Origin: Paraburkholderia aromaticivorans
GTDB taxonomy: Bacteria; Pseudomonadota; Gammaproteobacteria; Burkholderiales; Burkholderiaceae
Assembly: GCF_012689525.1 (NCBI RefSeq)
Contig: NZ_CP051516.1
Span: 248,001 to 312,000 of the forward strand
DNA: 64,000 bases
Direction: 5' to 3'
Shown here: positions 48,361 to 56,178 of the stretch, piece after piece
Layout: each line of letters opens with the position of its first letter
How positions within the stretch are numbered: position 1 is the first letter of the stretch
Position numbers and translations under genes: made by a program
The notes under the pieces: model-generated
Database searches by the model: none
Told to the model about the DNA's origin: nothing
Seen by the model: the letters and a program-made list of their open reading frames with translations, nothing else

Positions 48361-48654
48361 TTAGGCGCTGATGTTGATGACTGAGCCGACGGCTGTCGTA
48401 CCCGAACCAGTAGTGCTTTGCGAAGGCGACGGCGAAGAATTCGCCAATGCGCTCAACGCTTGATGGTGGTGCGTGCTTTTGCCAAGACTGCTCTGTGACG
48501 TTGCCGTCTTCAGGTGTGCCGCAAAACTCGGCTGGCTCGATTCACTCGTTGAGCTTTGGCCCGTCAGCTTCGACAGCCCGGAACTGATGGCGCTGCTCAC
48601 GCCGCTGAGTAGTGTGGCTGCTGCACCGATTGGAATCATATCGACGTCCGTCAT
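48361..48654 (-). CDS. Ser-rich small protein, unknown (doubtful)
   Basis: A 97-residue frame from MTDVDMIPIGAAATLLSGVS, then Ser/Thr/Gln-rich, ending TTAVGSVINISA. The composition is low complexity. No clear ribosome binding site at the chosen start. It may encode a secreted or surface-like short protein, or be chance. Confidence 0.4.
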   Translation of the reverse strand: MTDVDMIPIGAAATLLSGVSSAISSGLSKLTGQSSTSESSQPSFAAHLKTATSQSSLGKSTHHHQALSALANSSPSPSQSTTGSGTTAVGSVINISA

Positions 48655-49117
48655 AATGGGGCAACCGAAATGCCCACGCGTTCCAACTATACCGAGTTTC
48701 CCCACTGTGTGGGCATCTCGGCTTCTATGCCATCGCAATCGCGGCTGTCGTTGACGCCGAGTTGGGTGCGGCGATCAGTTCTGGCGGTCTGAACAACCGC
48801 CAGAACGAACGAAATAGCATGTTGCAAATTGACGCACGTGGGTCGTATCGTCAGCCAACGCGACCGATGGCAACCCATCGGCTGCCACTATCGGTGAACG
48901 TCTGCATTGAGAAAGACAGGTGTTCATAACCATCCCACGACGTTCGATGTTTAATCCTCCTGGGCCGATTTCCACGTCCCGTATTTCAGCTTGGTACGGC
49001 CGATATGGCAGAATCTGTCGTCGTCTCGAGCTGGCATCAGGCTGCGCGAGACAATATGGAAAATTACGCTCGCAACAGCGGTACGTGTTCGCTGCGATTG
49101 CCAATAAGAGACCAGAT
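48655..49117. other. Non-coding region upstream of the DUF262 gene
   Basis: About 460 bases. The frame of the DUF262 gene is open upstream from 48920, but the added residues have no family resemblance. Nothing else convincing; the promoter of the DUF262/ATPase pair should be here. Confidence 0.5.
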
Positions 49118-50299
49118 ATGCGCCTGCTACCGTCCGACCCCGACATCGAAACCATCGTCTCACGCATCAAGAGCGGCGATATTGATTTGCAGCCCGATTT
49201 TCAGCGGGGAGAAGTCTGGTCTCGGGCCAAAAAGCAACGTCTTGTCGACAGCGTTCTTCGCGACTGGCATGTTCCGCCAATTCACGTGATCGAAGACGTG
49301 CAAACGCGCAAGCAAGAGGTACTCGACGGGCAGCAACGCTTGGTCGCAATCCGCGACTTCATCGACGGTGAGTTTGCACTAGATGGCGAAATCGAACCGA
49401 TCGACGATGGCTTGGCCACCCTCCACGGCAGCAAATATCGTGATTTACCGGAAGTCTGGAAGCGGCGGTTCAACCAGTTCACGATTCGCCTATTTCGAAT
49501 CGTTGACTATCGCCCCGGCGAACCCGGCGAATTGTTTTTCCGGCTTAACCAGCCTACCAGCCTCACTGGTGCAGAACAGCGAAATGCATTTTTCGGTCCG
49601 GTCCGTGCTCAGATAAAGGGGCTGGTGGAGGCCTTGGACGAGATGGGACTGGGCAAGGATTTCCTCGGGTTTTCTAACTCGCGGATGGCATACGACGACG
49701 TGCTATCGCGCGTTGCATTGTCTTTGGAGCGTGGTTCTCTGGACGCGAAAGTGAAGTCCTCTGATTTGATCGAACTGTATCGATCAGAGGCTCCTCTTGC
49801 GCCCGAGACTACGAGATTGATCCACGAGTCATTGAAACTATTCGGCGATACCCGAGATCATCGCAGTGTCGAAATGAAATTTAACAAGGCGACCCTTTCG
49901 ACTTGGCTGCTGTTCACTGTGCGATGCTTGATGCGTGATTACGATTGGATGTCGGCCGAAACGCTTGCGAATTTCATGAACTATTTCGAGAGTGCTCGCT
50001 TACTCGGCTCGCTCCAATCGGAACAAGTTGCATCGCTGGCCCCGTCGGAATGGTTGTTTAATGTGTACGAGAGCCGCTCGACAGCGCGAGTTGCCGATGT
50101 CTCGTCGGTGTTACTGCGTGACGCAACTTTATGGCTAGTGTTCGATGATTTTATAGCCGCATTAGACGGGTCGATAGCTCGTCCGGAAATCGACCAACTG
50201 CGTTCGGCATTTGCACAGGATTCATCGACCGGTCAACCACTCGAAGACGATTCTGTCGCTCGACGCCTAGTTGAAAACGGCTGGGGACGTCTGGCATGA
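49118..50299 (+). CDS. DUF262 (ParB/Srx-fold) domain protein, partner of the downstream ATPase
   Basis: A 393-residue protein. The N-terminal DUF262 domain has LQPDFQRGEVWSRAKKQRLV and the DGQQR motif (EVLDGQQRLVAIRDFI), which in this fold acts as nucleotide-dependent nuclease or NTP sensor. There is no DUF1524 HNH nuclease tail as in GmrSD-type proteins; the C-terminal half is a helical region without known motifs. Start at 49118 is chosen because family proteins begin near MRLLPSDPDIETIVSRIKSG. Its stop overlaps the start of the ATPase gene (ATGA), so the pair is translationally coupled. Confidence 0.82.
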   Translation: MRLLPSDPDIETIVSRIKSGDIDLQPDFQRGEVWSRAKKQRLVDSVLRDWHVPPIHVIEDVQTRKQEVLDGQQRLVAIRDFIDGEFALDGEIEPIDDGLATLHGSKYRDLPEVWKRRFNQFTIRLFRIVDYRPGEPGELFFRLNQPTSLTGAEQRNAFFGPVRAQIKGLVEALDEMGLGKDFLGFSNSRMAYDDVLSRVALSLERGSLDAKVKSSDLIELYRSEAPLAPETTRLIHESLKLFGDTRDHRSVEMKFNKATLSTWLLFTVRCLMRDYDWMSAETLANFMNYFESARLLGSLQSEQVASLAPSEWLFNVYESRSTARVADVSSVLLRDATLWLVFDDFIAALDGSIARPEIDQLRSAFAQDSSTGQPLEDDSVARRLVENGWGRLA

Positions 50300-51762
50300 A
50301 TCTGCGAAAAGCTCGGTTTGATGACCACTGGCGGCGTACATTTCTCAGGGCATATCCGTCGCGACTTGAAGTCTTGAGGTTCAAGCGGCTCCTTTGCGTA
50401 GCGGACAGCGAGGTGGCAATTCCGACCGGCATTTGTGCCATTGTGGGCGGGAACGGTGTTGGGAAATCTGCATTGCTGGCCGCGATTTCGGAGCTGCTGG
50501 CCGATCCGGAAATGCCTCTCGGAGTCGGGCACCAGGCGAGGCTGCGAAACAGTGAGCTGCAAGGTACCGTAACAGATCAAGTTGGTCGCAAAGACATCAT
50601 TGTTCGAGAAGACGCGGATGGTGTGCGAACGCTCGGCGAAGGCAAGTTCGAAGCAGAATTCTACTGGCTCGAACCGTCATATCTTGTCAATCTTACCCAT
50701 AAGCAAGTAAACGAAGACGCCAACTTTTCTGATCTGTTGGAACCGTTAAGCCCATCTACGCTCGACGCCGATGAACTCGAGACATTGTGGTACTTGCTGG
50801 GGAAAAAAATAGATTCGTGCTCAATATACGAAATCACGGAGTATGGGGACTTGGACCCATTCCCCTATTTCATAGCGGAGGCTGGGGGCCACAGCTATGG
50901 AAGTGAAAGCATGGGTTACGGGGAATTGTCGCTCCTGTTCGTGCTGTGGAAGTTGCGAACAATCGAGAAAAACTCAGTGCTGGTGCTCGAGGAACCCGAG
51001 GCACACGTATCCCCGCGCTCTCAACGCGCTTTAATGGATATTCTGGCGAGGGCTTGCGACGAGAAAGGGCTGTCGATAATTCTGACGACGCATTCCCCGG
51101 CGATTATCGCGAACCTGCCGAATCGAAATATCGTTTTAATTTCGAAGAGCGCTAATGGAACCTCGGCCTCCATCGGGCCAAGTAAAGTACAGGTGAACGA
51201 TCTACTTGGTGCAACGACCCTAAAACGTGCTCTCGTCCTTGTGGAGGACCGAGCGGCACATCAATTCGCGCTTGCTTTGTTGGGAGAAACAAACCTCGAC
51301 GTGCTGTCACATGTCGAAGTGGTGGAGGCCGGCTCCGCCGCAAAAATCGATTCTGTTCTATCAACACTACCGCTATCAAGACATGGCTGGCTGAATGTAA
51401 TTGGCGTGTACGACGGAGACATGCGCGCCCGAGTAGACTCGCGCCACTTCAATTGGCCTCACCTTTTCCTGCCGGGTGAAGTATCGCCTGAACATATTTT
51501 GCGCGATGGTTTGACTTCGCGGCATGACGGGCAAGATCTACTTGCAACGGAGTTGCGTCGCGCCCGCGACGCAGTTGGGGTAGCGTTAGATGCTGTCGAT
51601 GGCCTAGACGCGCATGACTGGTTCACTCAATTGCCGGTATCACTTGGTTGTGACCATCCCGCATTGATGGCGGCATTGGTCCGAATTTGGCTTCGTGACA
51701 ACAAGCCCGCAGCAGATGCATTCGTTCAGAGCATCGTCGATAAGATCAATCTAACGGTTTAG
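50296..51762 (+). CDS. OLD-like AAA ATPase with C-terminal TOPRIM-like segment
   Basis: A 488-residue protein. Walker A is GGNGVGKSALL (about 51-61). The Walker B-type strand is SVLVLEEPEAHVSPRSQRAL (about 228-247), where the usual Asp is Glu. The H-loop is IILTTHSPAIIANL. The C-terminal third has LVLVEDRAAHQFALALLG (about 313) and GVYDGDMRARV (about 370), matching the E and DxD of TOPRIM nucleases in OLD proteins. Known OLD/ABC ATPases act in phage defence (for example Gabija, PARIS). Coupling to DUF262 makes a two-gene candidate defence operon. Confidence 0.82.
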   Translation: MNLRKARFDDHWRRTFLRAYPSRLEVLRFKRLLCVADSEVAIPTGICAIVGGNGVGKSALLAAISELLADPEMPLGVGHQARLRNSELQGTVTDQVGRKDIIVREDADGVRTLGEGKFEAEFYWLEPSYLVNLTHKQVNEDANFSDLLEPLSPSTLDADELETLWYLLGKKIDSCSIYEITEYGDLDPFPYFIAEAGGHSYGSESMGYGELSLLFVLWKLRTIEKNSVLVLEEPEAHVSPRSQRALMDILARACDEKGLSIILTTHSPAIIANLPNRNIVLISKSANGTSASIGPSKVQVNDLLGATTLKRALVLVEDRAAHQFALALLGETNLDVLSHVEVVEAGSAAKIDSVLSTLPLSRHGWLNVIGVYDGDMRARVDSRHFNWPHLFLPGEVSPEHILRDGLTSRHDGQDLLATELRRARDAVGVALDAVDGLDAHDWFTQLPVSLGCDHPALMAALVRIWLRDNKPAADAFVQSIVDKINLTV

Positions 51763-51920
51763 TTCGTGCCGCGCTTTGGCCGATGATCTGCCGACTGACT
51801 CGGCGGGACGAATGGCCGTTACTCGCCGAAAGTTGATTATGAGGCGGTGCGCGGCCCAGCGTCCAGCGTGAGTCGATCAGAGGCGGGCGCGAACATTTTG
51901 GACGCTGTCGAGATTGCCTT

Positions 51921-52145
51921 TCAATTCGTCAACGTATCTGCATCATCGCCATCGCGGTGAGCGTTGGCAATGATCGCTCGAATGCAGGCGTTAGCCTCAC
52001 GTGTCCATTCGGCCTCAACCTCGCGGCGCATTTCCTCTTCCATCGTCGGGTAGCGACACTCTTCGCGCATCACCCAGCCATACTTTTCCGTCCAGCGTCT
52101 CTTGTGTTCGGCGATTGCCGCCTGTAGTCGTTCTAAGTCGTTCAT
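51921..52145 (-). CDS. Small charged protein, unknown
   Basis: A 74-residue protein starting MNDLERLQAAIAEHKRRWTE with many Arg/Glu residues (EEEMRREVEAEWTREANACI) and predicted long helices. The ATG at 52145 has AGAGGAAAAC before it, a very good ribosome binding site. Function unknown. Confidence 0.65.
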   Translation of the reverse strand: MNDLERLQAAIAEHKRRWTEKYGWVMREECRYPTMEEEMRREVEAEWTREANACIRAIIANAHRDGDDADTLTN

Positions 52146-52297
52146 GTTTTCCTCTGTTTCTTGCCCGGTGCTGTTCGGGCCTGCCCAGGTATTTATCGAC
52201 GGCATTCCGCTGCGCTTCGAAACGCTCCAACGATCGACGCTTGCTGATCGAAAGCTTGCTGCGATAGATTCGATCCTTTTGGGGAGTTGGAGCTACC

Positions 52298-53122
52298 GTG
52301 GCAGCGAATTCCGAGCAGATCGCATCAATGTTCCGAATTACCTACTCGTCGGAGTCGGCGGACGGGCTAACGAAGTTCGATTTCAAGATCAACGACACCG
52401 CGAGCGACTGGCTATGGTGGTGGTATCGATACTTCAAGGAAAACGCGGACTACAAGGCGTACTGCGCGGCCCGTCGCGATGACGACCGGGAGGCCTGCAT
52501 CGAACTGGAAAGCCGGTTCGAACGCATCGTCCAGTTGTACGAGGACTGGGGTGATATCCACACCGGCAAGCGGTTGTACAAAAACGAATCGTCGTGGCAG
52601 GAGTGGCTGTTTGATCACCGGCACCTGTTCTTTGTCCAAGTGCCGTCGGTCAGAGTGCTCTCGGCTCTTGCTGATGTCGAACGCGGGGCCATCGCCATCC
52701 AAATTCCGGCTACGGTCTCGAAGGAGGTGCTGCTTCAAACCGTCACTGAATTCATCGAACGAAACTATGCGGACCTACGCGTTGCGCCGAAGCCCAAATA
52801 CGAACTGTATGCCCCGGGAGGGCGCATCGACCAGAGCACCTTTCAGACCGTAAAGAAATCATTTTACGTTCACACGGCGTCGCAGCAACACGTCTGGTTT
52901 CCGATTTCGAACGCCGGGACCGCGCTCGAAGTCATGGCGCTCGAACTGAAGAGCGAGCTAGGGTTCAACTGGGAGCTGGAGCCAGATCAGGAAGAACGGC
53001 TGCGGAATGGCACGTTGAGCATGTTGGAGTTGGAAGCGTTCAAGAGGCAGGTCGGCCGGTACAAGGCCCAGTTCGATGCCTACGTCGCGAACACCATTCA
53101 CGGTGTGTTCCCGAAGAAGTAG
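52298..53122 (+). CDS. Unknown protein, 274 residues
   Basis: A soluble protein. The N-terminal half is Trp/Tyr-rich (ASDWLWWWYRYFKENADYKA, then RFERIVQLYEDWGDIHTGKR). The middle has EWLFDHRHLFFVQVPSVRVL and IAIQIPATVSKEVLLQTVTE. Layout recalls uncharacterised island proteins with a short motif of DWGD and a helical C-terminus. GTG start with GGAG upstream. No catalytic motif recognised. It may belong to the cargo of the element. Confidence 0.65.
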   Translation: MAANSEQIASMFRITYSSESADGLTKFDFKINDTASDWLWWWYRYFKENADYKAYCAARRDDDREACIELESRFERIVQLYEDWGDIHTGKRLYKNESSWQEWLFDHRHLFFVQVPSVRVLSALADVERGAIAIQIPATVSKEVLLQTVTEFIERNYADLRVAPKPKYELYAPGGRIDQSTFQTVKKSFYVHTASQQHVWFPISNAGTALEVMALELKSELGFNWELEPDQEERLRNGTLSMLELEAFKRQVGRYKAQFDAYVANTIHGVFPKK

Positions 53123-53129
53123 CGACTAG

Positions 53130-53166
53130 GAACAGATCAGATTGCGATTTCGGATTTGATCTGTTC
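53130..53166. promoter_or_regulatory. Inverted repeat between the 274-residue gene and the H-NS-like gene
   Basis: GAACAGATCA and TGATCTGTTC, perfect 10-base arms around 17 bases, no T-run. A possible mRNA end signal or protein-binding site. Confidence 0.4.
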
Positions 53167-53244
53167 GTTCCGCAGAAGTCTTCCGATTGGAAAAATGGCT
53201 ACATCGTACGCAATCAAACACACGAAGAAGATTGCCCGATGCAA

Positions 53245-53290
53245 ACCTATCAACAAATCGGAGGATTTATGCGGACTTATCAACAAATCG
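53245..53290 (+). repeat. Tandem 30-bp duplication at the start of the H-NS-like gene
   Basis: AC(C/T)TATCAACAAATCG occurs at 53245-53260 and again at 53275-53290, in the same reading frame (TYQQI twice). The strong GGAGG before ATG 53269 lies within the duplicated spacing, so the duplication places a second start codon and ribosome binding site. Confidence 0.7.
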
Positions 53291-53844
53291 AAGCAGAATT
53301 CGTGCAATACGAAGCCGAGGTCGCCGCTCTCAAGCAACGCATGGCCGCCCTCAAGGAACGCCGTAAGGATATGCGTCGGGAAGCCTGTAATCGGGCTCTT
53401 CCTGAAATCGTAGAACGCATGACCGCGGCCGGGATTACGTTGGAGCAGGTGCGCATCGCACTCGCAGCAGCAAAACCTGCCGTGCCGGTCGTCGATAAGT
53501 ATCGCAACCCCGAAACTGGCGACACGCACTCCGGAAGGGGTCATTGCCCCGGTTGGCTCACCAAGGAAACCAAGAAGGACCCGCGTTATTGGAACCCGGA
53601 ATGGGTTGCCAAGGATGCCGCCAAGAAAGCAGCCAAGGAAGCAGCAAAGGAAGCAGCAAAGGAAGCAGCCATGAGGAATAAGACCAACTCTTCGGGTGCG
53701 TCCGTTGCCGACGAGGCTCAGGCTTCGAATAACGCAGCTCAAACTCCGAGCGGTGAGGTTCAGGCTTCGAACGATGCACCCCACCATTCGACTGTCAACG
53801 CGCTGAACCCGTTGAGCCAATCGTCCGCCGTGGGCGCTGCTTAA
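53269..53844 (+). CDS. H-NS family histone-like protein with unusual linker and core
   Basis: A 191-residue H-NS/BpH3-type protein. The N-terminal part is a coiled coil (QIEAEFVQYEAEVAALKQRM). The C-terminal DNA-binding core is KYRNPETGDTHSGRGHCPGW (about 77-96), where most relatives have RGRAP or RGKKP. A KEAA-type repeat (about residues 118-135) and a Ser/Ala-rich tail follow. Start ATG 53269 has GGAGG at 6 bases. It may silence AT-rich island genes. The changed core loop may weaken DNA binding (inference). Confidence 0.85.
   Translation: MRTYQQIEAEFVQYEAEVAALKQRMAALKERRKDMRREACNRALPEIVERMTAAGITLEQVRIALAAAKPAVPVVDKYRNPETGDTHSGRGHCPGWLTKETKKDPRYWNPEWVAKDAAKKAAKEAAKEAAKEAAMRNKTNSSGASVADEAQASNNAAQTPSGEVQASNDAPHHSTVNALNPLSQSSAVGAA
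53629..53670 (+). repeat. 12-bp tandem repeat encoding (A-A-K-E)n
   Basis: GCAGC(C/A)AAGGAA repeated three and a half times inside the H-NS-like gene, giving an alternating Ala/Lys/Glu helix like those in eukaryotic-like H1 tails. Confidence 0.85.
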
Positions 53845-53928
53845 CGTATCAATCTAGATAAAAACTATCCGAATACGGCATGCATCGCTATGAAATAGTA
53901 AGCATGCCTACTTAATTGTCGAAAGGAA

Positions 53929-54495
53929 ATGAAAATGAAAGCAGAAGATTGCGAAATTACGTGGATGGACCGGATCGACGGCGAGCGCGCGAACACCCTG
54001 GTCTTGCCGGAAGAGTACGCGGACTTGAAAAAAAAATCGCATGACTCGCTCGAGTTGGCAACCATCGTGTCGATGCTTAATCACGCGAAGGAAATGGGCG
54101 ATATCCCCGACCGTCTGCGCCGGATTCGCCACGTTTCCTACTTCAAATCGGAAAAGGCGTCGGATCGCTTCGCCAAGAAACTGGCTTCCAACGGCTACAT
54201 CGACGTGAACGTAATGAAATTTTTGGGCGTGCCGTTGTGGCGCATCGATTTTTTCCGCATCGGAAATGCGACCCTCCCCCACATGGCGCATATGAATTGC
54301 ATCGTCAAGAAAATGGTCGAGAAGGCAGGTGGGGAATATGACGGCGTCGTGCTTCCTACCATGTCCACGGATGTTCCGGACGAATCTCTTCATCCCGAGA
54401 ATGATGGCCCCATTTGGAGCATCGTAACCATGGCTCCGCGCGACCAATCGGTAAATCATGACGAGTCTAACGCGACGCAATTGCTCGTAGCGTAA
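53929..54495 (+). CDS. RraB-like (RNase E inhibitor fold) protein, copy 1
   Basis: A 188-residue acidic-to-neutral protein with ATIVSMLNHAKEMGDIPDRL, RHVSYFKSEKASDRFAKKLA, WRIDFFRIGNATLPHMAHM and KAGGEYDGVVLPTM. The order of a short N-terminal helix, H-x-x-x-F strand and GxYDG strand resembles the RraB/DUF695-like fold. RraB proteins bind RNase E; whether this one does is not known. AAAGGAAATG-type ribosome binding site. The next gene is a diverged copy. Confidence 0.55.
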   Translation: MKMKAEDCEITWMDRIDGERANTLVLPEEYADLKKKSHDSLELATIVSMLNHAKEMGDIPDRLRRIRHVSYFKSEKASDRFAKKLASNGYIDVNVMKFLGVPLWRIDFFRIGNATLPHMAHMNCIVKKMVEKAGGEYDGVVLPTMSTDVPDESLHPENDGPIWSIVTMAPRDQSVNHDESNATQLLVA

Positions 54496-54506
54496 TCCGA
54501 AATCGA

Positions 54507-54530
54507 CCGACCGTTTTCGTAGACGGTCGG
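54507..54530. promoter_or_regulatory. Hairpin between the two RraB-like genes
   Basis: CCGACCGT pairs with ACGGTCGG around an 8-base loop, no T-run after it. It may separate or couple the two cistrons. Confidence 0.4.
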
Positions 54531-54569
54531 ATAACCAACAAGTACACAGAAATACTCATCAGGACCGAT

Positions 54570-55022
54570 ATGAGCAATCAAACCAATACCGAAGAAGATG
54601 GCGTGGCTCCGCATTTCATGTCTATTGCGGAGGTTCCTCCTTCGGATTTTGTTGCCACCCGCATGGGTCGAAAAAAACAGGACGACGACATCATCGCATT
54701 GGTCGATGCAGTCAAACGCCTGCAGGACGGTGGAGATGACGAGGACCAGCATCGCGACATCTGGCACACCGCGTACTTCGGGTCGAAAGACCATGCGGAT
54801 GTCTTCTTGAAGTGGCTGGATGAACGCGCGTTTTGTGCCGTCTCGTGCTGTCATCTCGATAGCGGTGGGTGGCGTGTTAGCGCATTCAACTATGGATTCA
54901 CTAACCTCGTTGACCTGATCAAGTGGTATTCCATCGTTCATGAGCAGGTATGTAAGGCCAATGGCCAGTACGTAGAGATCCGCGTGCGTGTCATGTGTGA
55001 CGACGGGCACGCCATCGAATAG
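54570..55022 (+). CDS. RraB-like protein, copy 2
   Basis: A 150-residue protein with DIIALVDAVKRLQDGGDDED, RDIWHTAYFGSKDHADVFLK, GGWRVSAFNYGFTNLVDLIK and KANGQYVEIRVRVM. The order of a helix, HxxYF strand, gap, GWR...F strand and KAxGxY strand parallels the preceding gene, so the two look like diverged paralogues. Function unknown. Confidence 0.55.
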   Translation: MSNQTNTEEDGVAPHFMSIAEVPPSDFVATRMGRKKQDDDIIALVDAVKRLQDGGDDEDQHRDIWHTAYFGSKDHADVFLKWLDERAFCAVSCCHLDSGGWRVSAFNYGFTNLVDLIKWYSIVHEQVCKANGQYVEIRVRVMCDDGHAIE

Positions 55023-55034
55023 GCCAATAAATAG

Positions 55035-55120
55035 GACTGTCGCAAGCCAGCAGGGCGGTCGTCACCGCTTCGCGCCGTTACCAATGAAATGACGGCCTCC
55101 TGCTGACCTTCGCGACGGTC
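55035..55120. promoter_or_regulatory. Long imperfect inverted repeat upstream of the replication genes
   Basis: Arms 55035-55054 and 55099-55120 pair with a few mismatches (GACTGTCGCAAGCCAGCAGG against CCTGCTGACCTTCGCGACGG and onward). Inner segments (GGCGGTCGTCA/TGACGGCC) pair too. The structure lies 84 bases before the primase gene. It could be part of an origin, a single-strand initiation site or a folded leader RNA. Confidence 0.55.
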
Positions 55121-55203
55121 GATCTGGTAACTCGACCCATAACCTAGCGAAGCGGATCACCTGTGCATATTTCCGCATACATCGCGTCTTGCGAGGAATC
55201 AAC

Positions 55204-56178
55204 GTGCCTAATTCTGCACTACAAATCAATTACACAAATTTCAATAGCGTCTACGACAATGTCGTGAAGCCTGCGCTTGCGTCTTGGGATGAACTGGCAT
55301 CCATTTTGATCTCAGGTCATCCAGTTGTCGTTGCCGACAAGCTGACTCTGCCATCGTTCAGTGCATGGCGCTACAAAAGCGTTGACGATCTAACCGTTGA
55401 TCATGGGGAGAAGAACGGAAAGCCGATCAAGTGTTTCAGCAAGACCCATGTCCGACGTCTCAAGTCGAACGTGGTCGAAACGTCCATGCTGATCATCGAC
55501 TTCGATGGCCGTTTGCCCGTTGAGGAAGTTCGGAAACGCTTCGGCGAATACGAGTACGTCTGCTATACCTCTTTGCGGCATCGCCATGAAGACAAGGACA
55601 AGTTCCGCGTGGTGCTTCCGTTTGCCGATCCGATGCCGAAGGAGGACTTTCAGCGGCTTCATCGTAAAATTGAAAAATGGATCGACGGCGACGATCGCAA
55701 CATCGCGGATGATGTCACTTATGTAATCGGACAAGTCTTTCTTCTTCCTGGTGTATTCGAAGAGTACGCCGCGCATGCGCGTGCATGGCGTAACGAAGGT
55801 GCGTTGCTTGATTGGCGCATGTTCGAGTCGATTTCTTTGGCCGCAGTGGAATCGAACACTGCCAATGCAACCATGACCAACAATCGGCAGAGCGAGCACC
55901 GTTTGATGCCATATGACGTTCTCGAAACGGCGTCAGGACCGATCAAGGTCAAGGACATAGACCGAAAGATTTCGAAAGTGCTGTGCCCGTTTCCGTCTCA
56001 TGGCGATACCAATCCGTCCGAATTCGTGGATGTATCAAACAGTGGGCGTCCCCGCTTGGTGTGCAAGAAGTGTGGAACAATCTATATGTGGCAGGCACAG
56101 GGAGACGACATTGCCGATGGTCTGGCAATGATCGCGGAACGTAAGCGTCTGCGTGCCGAACGGGAGGCGAAGCAATGA
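55204..56178 (+). CDS. AEP-type primase/polymerase-like replication protein
   Basis: A 324-residue protein with an archaeo-eukaryotic primase-like core: SMLIIDFDGRLP (acidic pair near residues 99-101) and YTSLRHRHEDKDKFRVVLPF (about 121-140, the S-x-H motif variant plus basic residues). A C-terminal zinc-binding segment follows (VLCPFPSHGDTNPSEF ... LVCKKCG). GTG start at 55204 is chosen because GAGG lies 7-10 bases before it. The ATGA overlap with the following helicase suggests they work together to start replication of the element. Confidence 0.75.
   Translation: MPNSALQINYTNFNSVYDNVVKPALASWDELASILISGHPVVVADKLTLPSFSAWRYKSVDDLTVDHGEKNGKPIKCFSKTHVRRLKSNVVETSMLIIDFDGRLPVEEVRKRFGEYEYVCYTSLRHRHEDKDKFRVVLPFADPMPKEDFQRLHRKIEKWIDGDDRNIADDVTYVIGQVFLLPGVFEEYAAHARAWRNEGALLDWRMFESISLAAVESNTANATMTNNRQSEHRLMPYDVLETASGPIKVKDIDRKISKVLCPFPSHGDTNPSEFVDVSNSGRPRLVCKKCGTIYMWQAQGDDIADGLAMIAERKRLRAEREAKQ

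Noticed and set aside
48112..48738. Toxin-antitoxin pair formed by the two small genes after the serine recombinase
   Set aside because: They are on opposite strands, have no known toxin or antitoxin motif, and the minus-strand frame is doubtful.
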